Shown: positions 1 to 11,479, counted from the first letter of the stretch. The stretch: DNA of 64,000 nucleotides from Psococerastis gibbosa (GCA_963971405.1 OZ020485.1:42715469-42779468), one strand, 5' to 3'. Program-made: numbers and translations. Notes: a model not told the origin generated them from the sequence alone.

Positions 1-1
1 A

Positions 2-3000
2 TTGTTGAAAGCTAAAGAAACGGAAATTAAAAAGCTTCAATATGCGAATGAAGTTCTGAAATCTCACAAAAACTTCGAGTGGTCTGACGATCAGTTTCAA
101 GACGTTTGTACATTAGAAACTAAAGTTTCTGAATTAAAATCGGAAAATAAGAGATTAGAAAAGTTATTAGAAGATTATGATGCAGATTACCAAAAAGAGC
201 TTGAAAATATTTTAAAAGATAGAGATAACTGGAAGAAGGCTGCCGAAAATAACAGATGGCAAAGCAGTACCGGTGAAGAGGCTGGAGAAATTATCAGACA
301 ACTTACTGTTAAAAACAATGTTCTTCTGGAGGAAGGAAAGAAAAAGGATAGAGAGTTGGAATATTACAAAAGTGAAGTTTCGCGTCTCAAAGGCACAGTG
401 CTAAAACCAAAAGCAGACAACAAATTTAACACAAGTAATGGTGATGGTGCTATAAAACAAGAGCTTGAGAATGTTAACCTGATGGCGGCTGACTCTAAAA
501 ATTCTGAGGAGGAAATTAGAAATTTGAAAGTGCTAGTTGAAGAAAAGGAAATCAAATTCGCGGAGTGTATAGAAGAGATTAAACGAATTCACGGCGAAAA
601 CCAAATGCTTGACTCAGATAACTCTTCTTTAATGACTGAAAAAGCAGAGATGGAGGTCTTAGTCCAAAACTTGCGAGCTACTGTTAATGACTTGGAAATA
701 AATCTTAGCAAAGAAAGGGAATCAGTTGGCGAGCTAGATTTGCAGCATGCCGACTTCGTTAAAATGTTAAAAGATATCCAGCTTGAAAAAGAGACGAACG
801 AACATAATTTGACTAGTAAAATTCAAAACATTCAAAGTGAACATGAAAGTGTAATAATGAAGTTGAAAGAGGTAGAGGCAAGTAATATTGATGAGCATCG
901 TCAGTATACTATTATCATTGATGGCTTGAAGACAGAAAAAACAAACCTCACTGAAAGGTGCGAGGAGCTTTTAGAAGAAATAAATATATTAAGTAGTAAC
1001 CAGCAATCGCTACGGGATAAAATTGATGAGCTCACAAATTCGCAAAAAAGTAGCAATGTCACGAACGCATCACATCAGAATCCTATTAATATGGGTAATA
1101 AATTAGTGGACGAAGTTAATATGACTGCGATGGATACAGGTTATGCGGATGAAGTCCAGAATCATTTCTACAGGCAGATTGAAGAAAACGTCTTGCAAAA
1201 TGAAAACACTTCACTGAAGGAAACTGTCAAGAGTTTAAGTACATTAAATGATGAACTAAAACAACGTATTTCAGACAATGAACGGGCTATGCAAGACTTA
1301 ACTACCAAGAATGAAGAACTTAAATCGGCGATGAGTGAATTAGAAGCTTCTTCAGCGAGTAAGGTAGAAATCGACCGCTTAACTGAAGAGTTTCAATCAT
1401 TCCAGGGGCATATAGGAGCATTAAGAAGTAGTCTGGAAGAAAAAGATAATCAGTTAAAAGAGTTCAGTGAAGGCACTGGGAAATTAGCCTCCGAAAATTA
1501 TGAACTTGCCAAAAAGCTGAAATTGCTGAAGGATAAAGATGAGACTGTTGAACGTTTAGCGTCGCAACTTGCAGATTGTCAAGAGCAAGTTAAAAGGCTG
1601 GAGACTGAATTAGAGAAGAAAGAAAATCTACTAACGACACTAAGCGAAGAGAAAAATGAGTTCCTAGAAATGGCTGGATTAATAAACACGCTAAGGGAGC
1701 AACATAATATCGAAACAAAACGCTTTACTGACGAAATAAAGCAACTGCAAATGACACTTTCAGCTCAGACATCAGAAAATGAAAAACAAATAAATAGTCT
1801 TTCTCAGCATGTGGAAAAGTTGAGAGAAGAAAATGGCAAATTGGTTGAAGAATTGCAAGAAATTAGAACCCATTTTGAAGGGAAAATACCTGTTGCTTGT
1901 GAGTGGATGACTACCCTTGAACAAGAAGCATTGCAATTGGCTAATTTTGTTGGTGTTGCTGTAACCAGACCTATAAACATGACTGCTTGTATGCAAGAAG
2001 TTAGTGCAAAAATTTCTCAACTGCTTGAGGAGCGAATACCTGCTGGAAACATCTCTCTCGGTCTGGAGATACGCAAATTAAAGAGTCTAATCAATCGCAT
2101 AAGACGGGAACTTATGTTATCAGTAGCTGAAAGAGGGCAACTAGAAGCTTACGCTGATCCAGAACTCGTAGATGAACAAGGTAACATATTTTTGCCACAT
2201 TTTGTTAATTTAGCTCGTGATAAGTATTATCTGTCTGATTGCTCAAGAATAATACACAGATTTCTATTAAAACATTATATATACAGTATATATAACACTG
2301 AAATTAAATTAACTTTGGTTGAACAGGTAACCTCGTAATAACCGAAAATCAGAGTATATAGAAAAACTGGGCTTGGCGTAGATCGTGGGTTCGAATCCCA
2401 CCAAGCCCAGTTTTTCTATATCCTCTGATTTTCCGTTCTATTAAAACCCCTGCTTACGCAGCTGTCATTGTCTTGTCACTTAAATTGCTTACAGTGCGTT
2501 AGGATCTTAGATTGTAGCAAAGGAGAACATAAGGTGACGGGGCTAAGCATTGTAATGAAAATATATCACGATGAGAATGGCGGGTCATAAAGTGCGGCTG
2601 TTTCACTGTTCTAGTTTAGTGTCTACCTCTGACATGGTTTTATTAAGGCGCCCATTCCATTGACCGGCTAGGGCTATTTCCAAAACGGTGACGTGGTAGC
2701 AGACACTCAAGACTTAGGTAGCGTCTCCAACGACCTCGCATTGCAGATTGCAAGTGACATTGATGGAAATGTTTGTTTTTCTTTTTATAGAAATCTATTA
2801 AAATGTTTGTAATTAACATATCCCATGAAGCCATTTTTTAATTTTAGTTTGTTTGTTTGTGATTTTATTGTATGATCATTGATCAATTTTAACTATGGCA
2901 TAGAGGAAAATAAACATTTCCGTCAATTCTGCAATGCGAGGTCGGTGGAAACGCCACCTAAGTCTTGAGTGTCTGCTACCACGTCACCGTTTTGGAAATA

Positions 3001-6000
3001 GCCCTAGCCGGTCAATGGAATGGGCGCCTTAGTTCATCCCATTGGTCTACTACAATCGACGATACTAACAAACTATAGGATCCGATTCTAACTGTTTCAA
3101 TTGCTCCAACCACTAGTAAAAACATTGACAAAATCTTTTATAAATCATAAATCAAGACATGTAGAGTAGTGGTACAGACTCCGACTTTCACCCGAAAGGT
3201 TGTTGGTTCCGTCGAGTCCCACACTTGCTACTTTTTCTGGCCATACTAGGGAGGGCGTGTAAGGCTGGTGGTCCCGGGCCTTCCTGTTTGAGTATAAGAG
3301 AGGGCTTTAAAGCCGTAACTCCGCTAGGTTGGCTTAGTAATAGAACAAAAAGTCAATATTTATTTATTTTAAGTCACTAATTTAAGAGGAAATGCTGCAG
3401 GAAAAGGTTATGCTTCGAGGAGTAGAAGGCGGTATGTTTATGTACTTAAGTAATGGAATAAGTCGGATAGGCTATAACCACATTTTTCTCTTCAACCTTT
3501 TACTATTGAATCAAATAAATAAATTACAATTAGCACAATATCAGCGAGGCTAAACTCCTACTATTTATAACTCATAGAACAGCGCAACTTATAAATTATG
3601 TAGGTCAAATTCTAATATTAATAAGGTAATTCAACAGCCAGGACTGTGCCTACGTATGAATAGCCAAGCGTTGATAGAAATTTCGTTTTTTAGGTGAAAC
3701 CCTTTTGACCCAGAGCCAAACTGACGATGTTAAGAGACTGAAGCAAGACATTGCTCAGATGACTGAAATATTAGGAATGATTGATAGAGGACTCAACAGC
3801 ATTCTCAAAGATAAAAGCAAATTAGAAAAAGAACTGTCAGTTCTCCACAGTATGTCCTCAAAAACTGAAAAGGAATTATCATCTGTAGTTCGGGATAGAG
3901 ATTTGTGGAAGGAACAAAAGAAACAGCTTCTGGAGGATCTTGAAATTAAAGAAGTTGATGTAAAAACTCTTCAAGAAGCGATTGCAAAAGAAAAGTGTAA
4001 TACAAGGGAACTAAAAACATCCTTAAATGCTGCATTACAGGAGAAGAGTAATTTGGATACCCAGTTGAAGCTGAAAGAAAAGCTATTGAAAGAGAATGCG
4101 GTGCATCAAGATAGATTGCTCGAGCTAGAAGATTCTTTGCCAAAGCAGTCGAAACAAATTGAAGCATTGACGCTCGGGTATAAAAATAAAGACCAGTCAG
4201 ACTCCGGTAAAGACCTGTTAGCTTCAAGTATAATTCCAGAAGACGCAACAATAGACGTAGAACGCGATTGGAAAACCATTGCTGCTGAAATGGCGCAAAA
4301 TTGCGAGGCCTTAGAAGCAAAATGTAAAGAACTAGAAGAAATTAGAGCTCAAAATCTTTCCACTCAAGAAAAGAATGACTTAGAAGATATGATAAAACGG
4401 CTCCAAAACGAAAATGCTGATTTAAAAAGCCTTGTCCAACAGCTGCGTGAAAACATTATTGCTATGGGGAGCAAAGCAAGTAATGAAGTGAGCCACGATG
4501 ATCATTCGCGGCACCGGCGATCCCTCTCCCAGGTTGTCTTTGACAACAATGGAGGCGGCGTTGAAGCACTCCGAGCTGAGTTAGATCAAGAACATTGTCG
4601 CTACCAAACCCTAACTCATCAAAATCAAGCTCTCACGGAAAAGGTAGATACAATGCTTAGTTTACTAACCTGCTTAATTTATGAGAGCCCATTGGTTTCC
4701 GGCAAAAGCGCCGAGTTTATCCTAGGTCTGAGTAGTTCACATACTTTATTGAGCCGGTTAAGTAACAATGCCGATGTTAAGCTTGCCCATTGACACTTGT
4801 AGTCGGTGTGGGTTGAAATCGAGGAGTGAACGAGTTTGCCAATAACTTGAAATTAATTCGGAAACAATACCAATAATGTCGGTCGTTAGCAAGGCGAGGT
4901 GCAATGAGCCACACTGCATATAGGCCTACATGCAGTCGATGGTATCCGTATCGGTATGAGTAATAAGGTTAAAATGGAAGGTAGACTACTGTACTTAGCA
5001 AAAGGTTGTTTTCTCTCGATGCTCTTTAACACAGCGGAATAAGCCATTACACCAGGCACTATTGTCCAGACTATAGCATAGGAATTTTGAGAATAACGGT
5101 ATTGTGGACGTGCTAGTGTTCATTTTCATGGCCTAATTAACTTTACTAAAATAGCCTACATAGTATTAGGCTGTAAGATCTTTAAATTCATCTGCTGCAG
5201 CTGTGTAGTAACATTTTTCTCTTTAAGAATGAAGTAATTCGCTAATTAAATATTACAACGATACATTTAATTCTAGGAAGCGAGCTTGAGAAAGGAGTTG
5301 GAGCGTCTGCGAAAGCATTTAGTGGAAGTAGAAGAGCACTACACTTCAGAGGCTATTCAAGCTGAACAGACATTGAATGAGTGCCGTTCGAAATTAGGAA
5401 CAGCTGAGGACCAGTTGAGAAATTCGTCTACAGTGTACAAATCTGCAAATGTTCGTTCTACGCAGCACTTGGAGGCTCTTCAAAATCAAATACGACTGAT
5501 GAGCGTACAGAGAGACGATCTACAGGCAAAATTGTCGACAGCGGAAGATCAGGTAGCAAGACATTAACTGTATGTAAAATAAAATTATTGGCTAAGCGAC
5601 ATTAACTTAAAGGGAAACTTTTAAATTTTTTATAGAAATAGTAGTGTTGCTTAAGGGTGGGGTAAAGAAAATTGACGCGGAAATGAACATTCGGGCTATT
5701 TTTGCTCAGGACTGACTGAAAAACGTACATTTGCTTTTTTAAATTAAGATTGTTGATATTAATACCGACAAATTCAATGTATTGACATGTACATTTTTTC
5801 GACTTAAGGCAGAAAGCATGGTTGTCTGAAAAAATGCATTGGAGAAGCCAGAATTGTTGCTCAATAGCAGTGCATTTTCGGCAGCAGAACATATGGGTTA
5901 ATTTTGCTGCCGTAGAGTTATAATTATAATAATATTAGGAAATGAGGGGGGGGGGGGAGATTTGAATTATTGGGCTTGTAGGTCTGTTTCCAAATAAATG

Positions 6001-6829
6001 ATTATTTATTTTATTTATATGACACAGGCGACTATTCTTACCCTAATTGTTACTTAACGATTTTACAATATTTTAGATGCAGAAGCAGTCAGCGTCCCTT
6101 GCAAGTCTTCAGATGGTTCTAGAACAGTTTCAGTTGGATAAAGAGAGGGAACTCCATGCTGCAGCGACAAAAAATGAATATCAGCTTCAACTAGCCGGAC
6201 GCCGATCTGCTGAGCTTGAAGCTGAGATCAACTCCTTGAAAGAACAGCTGACAGACGCTAAAAATGGCCTGAAGGCTGCTCTTCGACTAGGTGAACAACT
6301 AGATAGAAAGTCCCAACAAATATCTGCCCTTGAAGACGAGCTCAAGAAAAATCGGGAGGAACTAATAGAGGCCAATAAAAAAATAGCTACCGCCAATGAG
6401 ACCACTGCTGCTAAAATTGATAAATTTTTAGTTAAAAATTTGTTTCTTGGGTATTTGAGCGCTGGGCAAGGAAATACCAAGGCACAGGCGTTGAAAATTT
6501 TGGTGTCAGTGTTGGGCCTTACAGAAGAGGAGAAGGCTAAATTTGGTGTTGACAGTCAGAGTGGCTGGTTTTCTAGTCTTCTGCACCCATCGCCGGGCGG
6601 TAGTGTTGCGACTGAGCCATTGTCACAAGCTTTCATTCGATTTTTGGAAAGCGAGTCCCGCCCACAGCCTCAGTTGAAGCTTTTACCAGAAAATAGCGCA
6701 AATATTTCATCTAATACACCGAAACGTCCGCCTTTAGTGCTATCTGAACTAGTTTTACCAAATTTTAATCCCAGTCAGCCTTCCGAGGGTGCTACCTCTG
6801 CGCTGAATGATGTGTTGAAAGATAGCTGA
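2..6829 (+). CDS. TRIP11: TRIP11/GMAP-210 golgin, 3' part (four exons, N-terminus outside window)
   Basis: Coiled-coil cis-Golgi tether. Exons read 1-2180, 3694-4643, 5277-5552 and 6077-6829 (stop TGA). The junctions are CAAG|gtaaca, tttttag|GT, AAAG|gtagat, ttctag|GA, CAG|gtagca and ttttag|ATG. Phases match throughout (1, 0, 0), giving 1385 residues in window. Nearly all of it is heptad-like, Glu/Lys/Leu-rich coiled coil. The last exon identifies it: a segment close to vertebrate GMAP-210 (VLEQFQLDKERE) is followed by the GRAB-type Arf-binding module (FLVKNLFLGYLSAGQ, then ALKILVSVLGLTEEE). After that come a WFSSLL / FIRFLESESRPQP stretch and a C-terminal LNDVLKD like the family's terminal LKDLL. 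The family captures vesicles at the Golgi and binds ARF1-GTP through GRAB. Exon 1 is unusually long (over 2.1 kb) and its last ~100 residues look less coiled. A GRIP-domain golgin is the alternative, but the tail after GRAB favours TRIP11. Confidence 0.9.
2342..2435. repeat. Short foldback repeat with tRNA-like half, TRIP11 intron
   Basis: About 25-bp arms (CCGAAAATCAGAG...AAAAACTGGGCTTGG and its reverse complement) enclose a B-box-like GGGTTCGAATCCC. It is the smallest of four related copies in the window (10653-10824, 28565-28625, 62851-63300). The sequence just upstream (AAATTAACTTTGGTTGAA) is also shared with the copies at 10653 and 62851, so the true repeat unit is larger than the palindrome. 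Confidence 0.6.
2647..3028. mobile_element. PIF/Harbinger-like MITE, family A
   Basis: 382-bp foldback element in TRIP11 intron 1. The inverted repeats are ~130-150 bp, begin GGCGCCCATTCCATTGACC and contain GACGTGGTAGCAGAC. Flanks are TAA on the left and TTA on the right, consistent with the 3-bp TWA target of PIF/Harbinger elements. The loop holds an AT-rich segment shared with 9565-9959, 15642-16511 and 32696-33124. There is no transposase, so it is non-autonomous. Confidence 0.75.
3155..3375 (+). repeat. tRNA-derived SINE
   Basis: Copy of a repeat also found at 33190-33285 (-), 37388-37563 (+) and 58738-59065 (+, interrupted). The head resembles a tRNA: an A-box-like TAGTGGTACAGACTC is followed by a degenerate B box. 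The 37388 copy keeps a clean GGTTCGAGTCC B box. The body contains GGTCCCGGGCCTTCC and AAGAGAGGGCTTTA and ends in an AT-rich tail (TATTTATTTATTTTA). It lies in TRIP11 intron 1. The remaining intron to 3693 shows nothing recognisable. Confidence 0.6.
4771..4850. repeat. Dispersed repeat shared with GDA intron
   Basis: About 75 bp (CACTTGTAGTCGGTGTGGG... GAGGAGTGAAC...GTTTGCCAAT) recurs at 24795-24860 with few differences. It lies in TRIP11 intron 2 (4644-5276), which otherwise shows no recognisable feature. The family is not identified. Confidence 0.5.
5553..6076 (+). other. TRIP11 intron 3, with 12-G tract
   Basis: Non-coding interval between donor CAG|gtagca and acceptor ttttag|ATG. It carries a run of 12 G at 5946-5957. 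The antisense open frame here (5602-5892) has no recognisable protein character. Confidence 0.6.
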
Positions 6830-6884
6830 TGGCCGCCCTATCCACTTTTGTTTGGTGCTGATTGAATACCCTGCTTTTTATAAT

Positions 6885-7273
6885 ATATTTAAGAGGACAT
6901 GCTACGTAGGAAATTAGCACCCCAAAATTTGTTGTTTTTATTGACTTTTTATTTAATCAACAAAGCAAGTTATTAAAGATTTCGGTCATGTATGTTGAAG
7001 AAGACTACTTCATGTAACATATAATAGGAAATATTAAATTTTTGGTACTTAAGTTCTTTCATAAAAACCATTGGGGACTAACATTTCGCGTAAAATATAA
7101 TATTTGGAAAAACTACAAAACAGAAAAGTAAAAATACCCGATTATATAATGCACGAAGTAGTCTTCTACAACTTAAGTATGCCAAATTTTTAATAACTTG
7201 CTGAGTTAATGAAATAAAAAGTATTTCATTTTGGGGTGCCAATTTTCTACGTTGCATATTCTCCTATTAAATG
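6885..7273. mobile_element. Imperfect long inverted repeat (MITE-like) downstream of TRIP11
   Basis: Two ~130-150-bp arms are imperfect reverse complements. The left contains GCTACGTAGGAAATTAGCACC and the right reads back as GCAACGTAGAAAATTGGCACC. Both contain a GAAGACTACTTC-type segment, and the midpoint is near 7080. It begins about 55 bp after the TRIP11 stop, so it may form part of the 3'UTR. An AATAAA at ~7212 could serve as poly(A) signal. No clear target duplication was found. Confidence 0.6.
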
Positions 7274-7731
7274 GGCATACTTACTTGAATGAACTCGATA
7301 TTGGTGGCAAGCATGGGGTGGTATTCTTACCGCAATTTAATTCTATTGTAGACTTGTACATAGGCTAGTTCTATTGCAAGTATTTTCTGCCACGCATAAT
7401 GTGCACGTGTACAGTTGTTATGTCTATGCTACATTTTCACTATTTTATAAATTATAATGTGTCATTAAATTAATATATTTAGTTGGAATAATTTTTAGGC
7501 ATTTTTATAGCATTATCAATTAGTGCATTGGGGTTCTATGCGCACTTAAGCCTATTGTCATATTGTGCCCCCTACAGTGAGACTTCACTGCATCACTTCC
7601 TCAACACCTATCTACATAAGGAGAGCAACAGGATCTTGGAGTGATATGTCATTTACGCCATTGAATGTTTACACTTAACTGTAAGTTTCCCAAGCATGCG
7701 GCTCTCTTTCTAGCGATTGCATCACAGCTAA
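7274..7731. other. Intergenic, nothing recognised
   Basis: AT-rich sequence between the convergent TRIP11 and SEPHS2 genes. No coding, RNA or repeat signature was seen. It ends at the TAA target copy of the next MITE. Confidence 0.5.
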
Positions 7732-7992
7732 GGCGGCTACTCCACCGGCAAACTTGCTTCACTAATTCACTTGTGTTTTGAGATTTTTTGATTGTTTTGT
7801 TTTAAGAAGACTATTATATAGTATAATTAACTTATCTATTATAAATTAAGTTATAATATGGTAGCAGACATCATTAATAAGTCTCTACCATATTATAACT
7901 TAATTTATAATAGATAAGTAAAGTATCTGCATAATAGTCTCCTTAAAACACAAGTGAATTAGTGAAGCAAATTTGCCGGTGGAATAGCCGCC
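7732..7992. mobile_element. PIF/Harbinger-like palindromic MITE, TSD TAA
   Basis: 261-bp near-perfect foldback. It starts GGCGGCTACTCCACCGGCAA and ends with the reverse complement, TTGCCGGTGGAATAGCCGCC. It is flanked on both sides by the same 3-bp TAA (7729-7731 and 7993-7995). The arms are ~110 bp and the short spacer contains GGTAGCAGACAT, a motif also found in the other MITE families here. Confidence 0.8.
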
Positions 7993-8461
7993 TAAGGAGG
8001 ATGTGCTCGTTGTCCTGCACTCCTGAATTGGAAAGTGCTCTTGTCTTGACTACCTAAATTTTCCAAATGTCCATTCAAATTGCAATGACCAGAGAGGCAT
8101 TCTGTGATAATTGTGGGATCTTTTGCCCTTTTGGCTTCCCAGGAGCATTTTAGCATCTCGAAGGCTTGGCAATGAGGTTCAGTATTCAGCCGCTTTCCGG
8201 TTCTCTTTAGTTTGAACTAATCTGCGGACGAAGGTTTCCCCAAAACCTCAGAATGATTCGCGTTCCGTAAATTTTAAGGCAGCTCCCCTTCTTTCAAGCT
8301 ACTCAGCAATCTCAATGCCTGGTACCCATATCATATAGCCTGGTTGACCTAGGCCTACATTTAAGAAAAAACAGTGCAAACTCTTTAAAAAAATAGTACA
8401 TTTTTGCATTATCGCTTACATGAGAACTGTAATGAAAGAGAAGTCGCCAAATCATAGCAAC

Positions 8462-8520
8462 ATCATCATCAAACAAAGTTCAAAATTGATTTGCTTTGAA
8501 CGAGTCATACCTACTAATGA
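8462..8520 (-). promoter_or_regulatory. SECIS element candidate in SEPHS2 3'UTR
   Basis: On the minus strand, ~120 nt after the SEPHS2 stop, ATGA (8508-8505) and downstream TGAT (8468-8465) can form the U.U, G.A, A.G, C.U quartet of a SECIS core. Between them a stem includes CAAAG/CTTTG. An unpaired AAA sits at 8492-8490, 12 nt after ATGA, and a mini-hairpin (TCA...TGA) above it gives a type II shape. Helix I below the quartet is weak by eye. The location, spacing and the in-frame UGA of the same gene support the call. Confidence 0.7.
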
Positions 8521-8629
8521 ATCGAGACTTATGCTTTCACCACGTTCATCCGTTTAGGTATTAGCAAATGCAATATATTGTATGGATACTACTATAAAAA
8601 TGCTGATAAGGCAATATAGCCAATAATAA

Positions 8630-11463
8630 TCACGGAGATACTTCGATAATTTCTGGATTGTCTATGATTGAAGCAGTTTTCTCTCCATCAATAGCGACTC
8701 CTACCACCCATGCATCACAGTCTTCTAGCTCTTTGATATCGCGGCAAAAATCAACGGATACTGCGGGGTCCAAAGCAATAAAGAGACCACCTGAAGTTTC
8801 CGGAGAAATCCCATTGAGCAGCTTTTTCATTCCGAGAGCTTGAGCGATCTGGAAAAAAAAATACTGGCTAGTTAGAAACTGTAACCGTACTTCAACAATC
8901 TCTGGGATGGCTCGTAGCAATGAGATATTTTACAATTTTTATCCAGTGGTCTTTTCAAGTTTCCTGTTATACGAACCTTGACAGCATTTTTCATGATTGG
9001 GAGACGATCTATACGAAATGCCACGCAGTTATGTTGGTAGCCTGCTAAGTTCTTTGCGTGCCCTAATAGTCCAAACCCTGTGACATCTGTGCATGCATGA
9101 GCGTGATATTTGTGCATTAGTTGAGCAGCGACACGGTTGAGGCGACCCATAGACAGAGTGGCTTGGTCCCGGAGCTCTTCGATCTCCTTATCACTGACAA
9201 CATCTTGGAGCTTAGCGCGGCGTGCAGGTGTACTGGCTGCACAAGCGATCTAAAAAAGAAGCCCATTTTATATGTTGCTTCTATAACGCCTTTAGGCTGT
9301 ATATTTCCATCAACTATGACTGCGCATGAGCAATGGGTTTTGCATAACCTAAAGAGACTGACTTTATAATGTCTTTCCCGGTGGCATAAAACGTTCATTA
9401 AAATTTCCGTTACATCTGCACTTCGCTGGGGTTCCAGGGGTGGGGTGGTTGATGAGGGAGGGAAATTCGTGAATTAGGGTATTTGTAACCATTAATTTAT
9501 CATTGATCTAATCATGACTGGTCAACTGGATTAGGCTAAATACAGAAGATATAACGCATATTAAGGCGCCGTTTCCACCCACCGGCTAGGGCTAAATACA
9601 AAAACGGTGACGTGGTAGCAGACATTCAAGACTTAGGCGGGGTTTCCATCGACCTCGCATGGCAGAATGCAAATGACATTGGCAGAAATGTTTGTTTTCC
9701 TCTATGCCATAGTTAAAATTGATCAATGATCATACAGTAAAATCACAAACAAACTAACTAAAATTAAAAAATGGCGTCATGGGATATGTTAAGTAAAAAC
9801 ATTTTAATAGATTTCTATAAAAAGAAAAATTCTAATTTCCGTCAATGTCATTTGCATTCTGCAATGCGAGGTCGGTGGAATCCCCGCCTAAGTCTTGAAT
9901 GTCTGCTACCACGTCACCGTTTTTGTATTTAGCCCTAGCCGGTCGGTGGAATCCCCGCCTTAGGAACATTAACACAAAAACACCTAATTTACTGTTTCCA
10001 TGCTATCCATTACTCCGCGCCTGCAGTAGCCAAATGGCGGCGTAACTAGGCTACAATACACAATAAAAAACGATACCGCGAGACGCCTCGCGACGAGCTA
10101 CTGCCCCCGCAAGGCAAGACGATGCAGTGAGGAAGGCTACCTCAATTTAAAAGAACCATTAGTGAATGAAGTACCTGAGTTCCTAAAGGCTTCGTTAAAA
10201 CAAGGAAATCCCCAGCAACAGCGTTAATTGGTTGTATATATTCATGTGAATTTAGAACTGCTGTTGCAATACCACCGATTGTGCACCAAGGGTTGAGGAT
10301 CGCAGTTACACGTCCAAGTTTACTCCCTGCTTCTTGGACACCCATCAAAAATCCTTGAAGAATAAGTCGAGTAATTACCTACAGACAGATAAAAAATAGT
10401 GATGATGTGCTTGGGTTATCCGGTTGTCATTATAATTCAGCATACGGGTGTCAGCAGGTCCTATGGGGCTTTTGACAAATGAATATTTAAAAAATCGTCG
10501 AAAAGCTCAGAAAAACAATTCCCTTGATCGAGTTGCTATTTCCTTTGCGGGAAGTAAGTACTACACCTAGTTATATTGCAGTATTATATGGAGAATATAA
10601 AACTGACTTTTTAAATTAACTTTGGTTGAAGAGGCAACCACCACGTTATAACTGAAATTAGAGTATAGAGAAAAACTGGACTTGGCGGGATTCGAACACA
10701 TAAGAATTCAAAAGTAGAGGATATTCATCAACTGCGCTTGTGCGGCTTGTGGTTAAGACGACGCCCAGGTTAGGCTTGGGTTCGGATCCCGCCAAGTCCA
10801 GTTTTTCTCTATCCTCTAATTTCATTTACTACACCTAGTATCAAAGCCTGTATGCAGCGCAGGCACACCGACTAGCTAAGTTTAATCACGTCAGTGACGA
10901 TTGAAACTTACTCTTTGTAAGTCCGATTTATCCAAAGTGTAATGTATGCCGTTTGTACGCAAGGAACTTCCAAAAGAGGCTTAAATTCAAATATTTGCAT
11001 TTTATTGGACATTTAGGGGTTTGCAAATAAATGATTGTTTATTTTATAAGTTACTAATTTTATTTATACTTGCCTGTTGTTCATCTTCCGTCATCGCATT
11101 TGACAACTTTAAAATTACATCAACACATTCTATCTCGGAAACTCCCATTGCATATAGATCACTTATCACATTTGCACACGTAATTTTACCCATTTGAATT
11201 GGATCGTCTACAAGAGGGTAGAAGTAGTCAACAGTCTGCAAAAGTGACAGCCCATTGGCGAGAGGTATGACGGCACAATCAAGTCCTATTCCAATGAAAC
11301 CATCTTTTTTCTCAACTTCAACACATTTCAGTGCTTGAAGCAGGCGATTAAGCTCCGCTTCAGGCAATTTACAGCCTCATCCTTTTAGCTCTGCGTAGTT
11401 GGTAAGCATAAAATTTGCGTCCAAACCGTGGTCCACAGGATCAAATTTCCGTAAACTTGACAT
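8630..11463 (-). CDS. SEPHS2: Selenophosphate synthetase (selenoprotein, UGA-encoded Sec29)
   Basis: Makes selenophosphate from selenide and ATP, the selenium donor for Sec-tRNA. Minus-strand exons are 11463-11074, 10378-10175, 9249-8977 and 8848-8630, giving 361 residues including Sec. All introns are phase 0. The first uses a GC donor (CAG|gcaagt); the others are CAG|gtactt and AAG|gttcgt. ATG at 11463 follows a plausible 5'UTR acceptor (tttttcag|C). The product reads FDPVDHGLD, then LKG-UGA-GCK, the catalytic Sec/Cys motif. It continues GIGLDCAVIP, VDYFYPLVDDP, ANVISDLYAMGV, LNPWCTIGG, LVLTKPLGTQ, RLNRVAAQLMH, TDVTGFGLLGH, ETSGG and a C-terminal DNPEIIEV. All are diagnostic of eukaryotic SPS. 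The segment usually read as GGQT before NPW is RVTA here. It is convergent with TRIP11. SEPHS1-type paralogs lack Sec, so the UGA plus SECIS favours SEPHS2/SPS2. Confidence 0.9.
9565..9959. mobile_element. PIF/Harbinger-like MITE, family A, in SEPHS2 intron
   Basis: 395-bp copy with long inverted repeats (GGCGCCGTTTCCACCCACC at the left, GGTGGAATCCCCGCC at the right). Flanks are TAA on the left and TTA on the right. It contains GACGTGGTAGCAGAC and the shared AT-rich loop, inside the intron between exons 2 and 3 of SEPHS2 (9250-10174). The rest of that intron shows no further feature. Its loop, read on the plus strand from 9770, keeps an open frame like those in the other family A copies. Confidence 0.75.
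10653..10824. repeat. tRNA-like foldback repeat in SEPHS2 intron 1
   Basis: Arms GAAATTAGAG...AAAAACTGGACTTGGCGGG and the reverse complement close a 172-bp element. Each arm ends inward in a tRNA T-arm-like motif (GGGATTCGAAC; GGGTTCGGATCCCG). A segment GGTTAAGACGACGCCCAGG resembles a tRNA D-arm or A-box region. The same AAATTAACTTTGGTTGAAG sequence precedes it as in the other copies. It lies between exons 1 and 2 of SEPHS2. Confidence 0.6.
11377..11379 (-). other. In-frame UGA, selenocysteine codon 29 of SEPHS2
   Basis: The codons around it read AAA GGA TGA GGC TGT AAA, i.e. K-G-[UGA]-G-C-K. In the family the residue at this position is Cys or Sec. The frame stays conserved for 300 residues on the far side, so this is recoding rather than termination. 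Confidence 0.88.
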
Positions 11464-11479
11464 GCTGAAAAAGAAATGT

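Noticed and set aside
2181..2338. Open frame continuing past the TRIP11 exon 1 donor
   Set aside because: The frame only runs on by chance into repeat sequence. The phase-1 donor at 2180 and acceptor at 3693 restore coiled-coil coding sequence.
11377..11379. UGA in SEPHS2 as an inactivating stop
   Set aside because: It lies at the known Sec position, the rest of the protein is conserved, and a SECIS-like hairpin follows.
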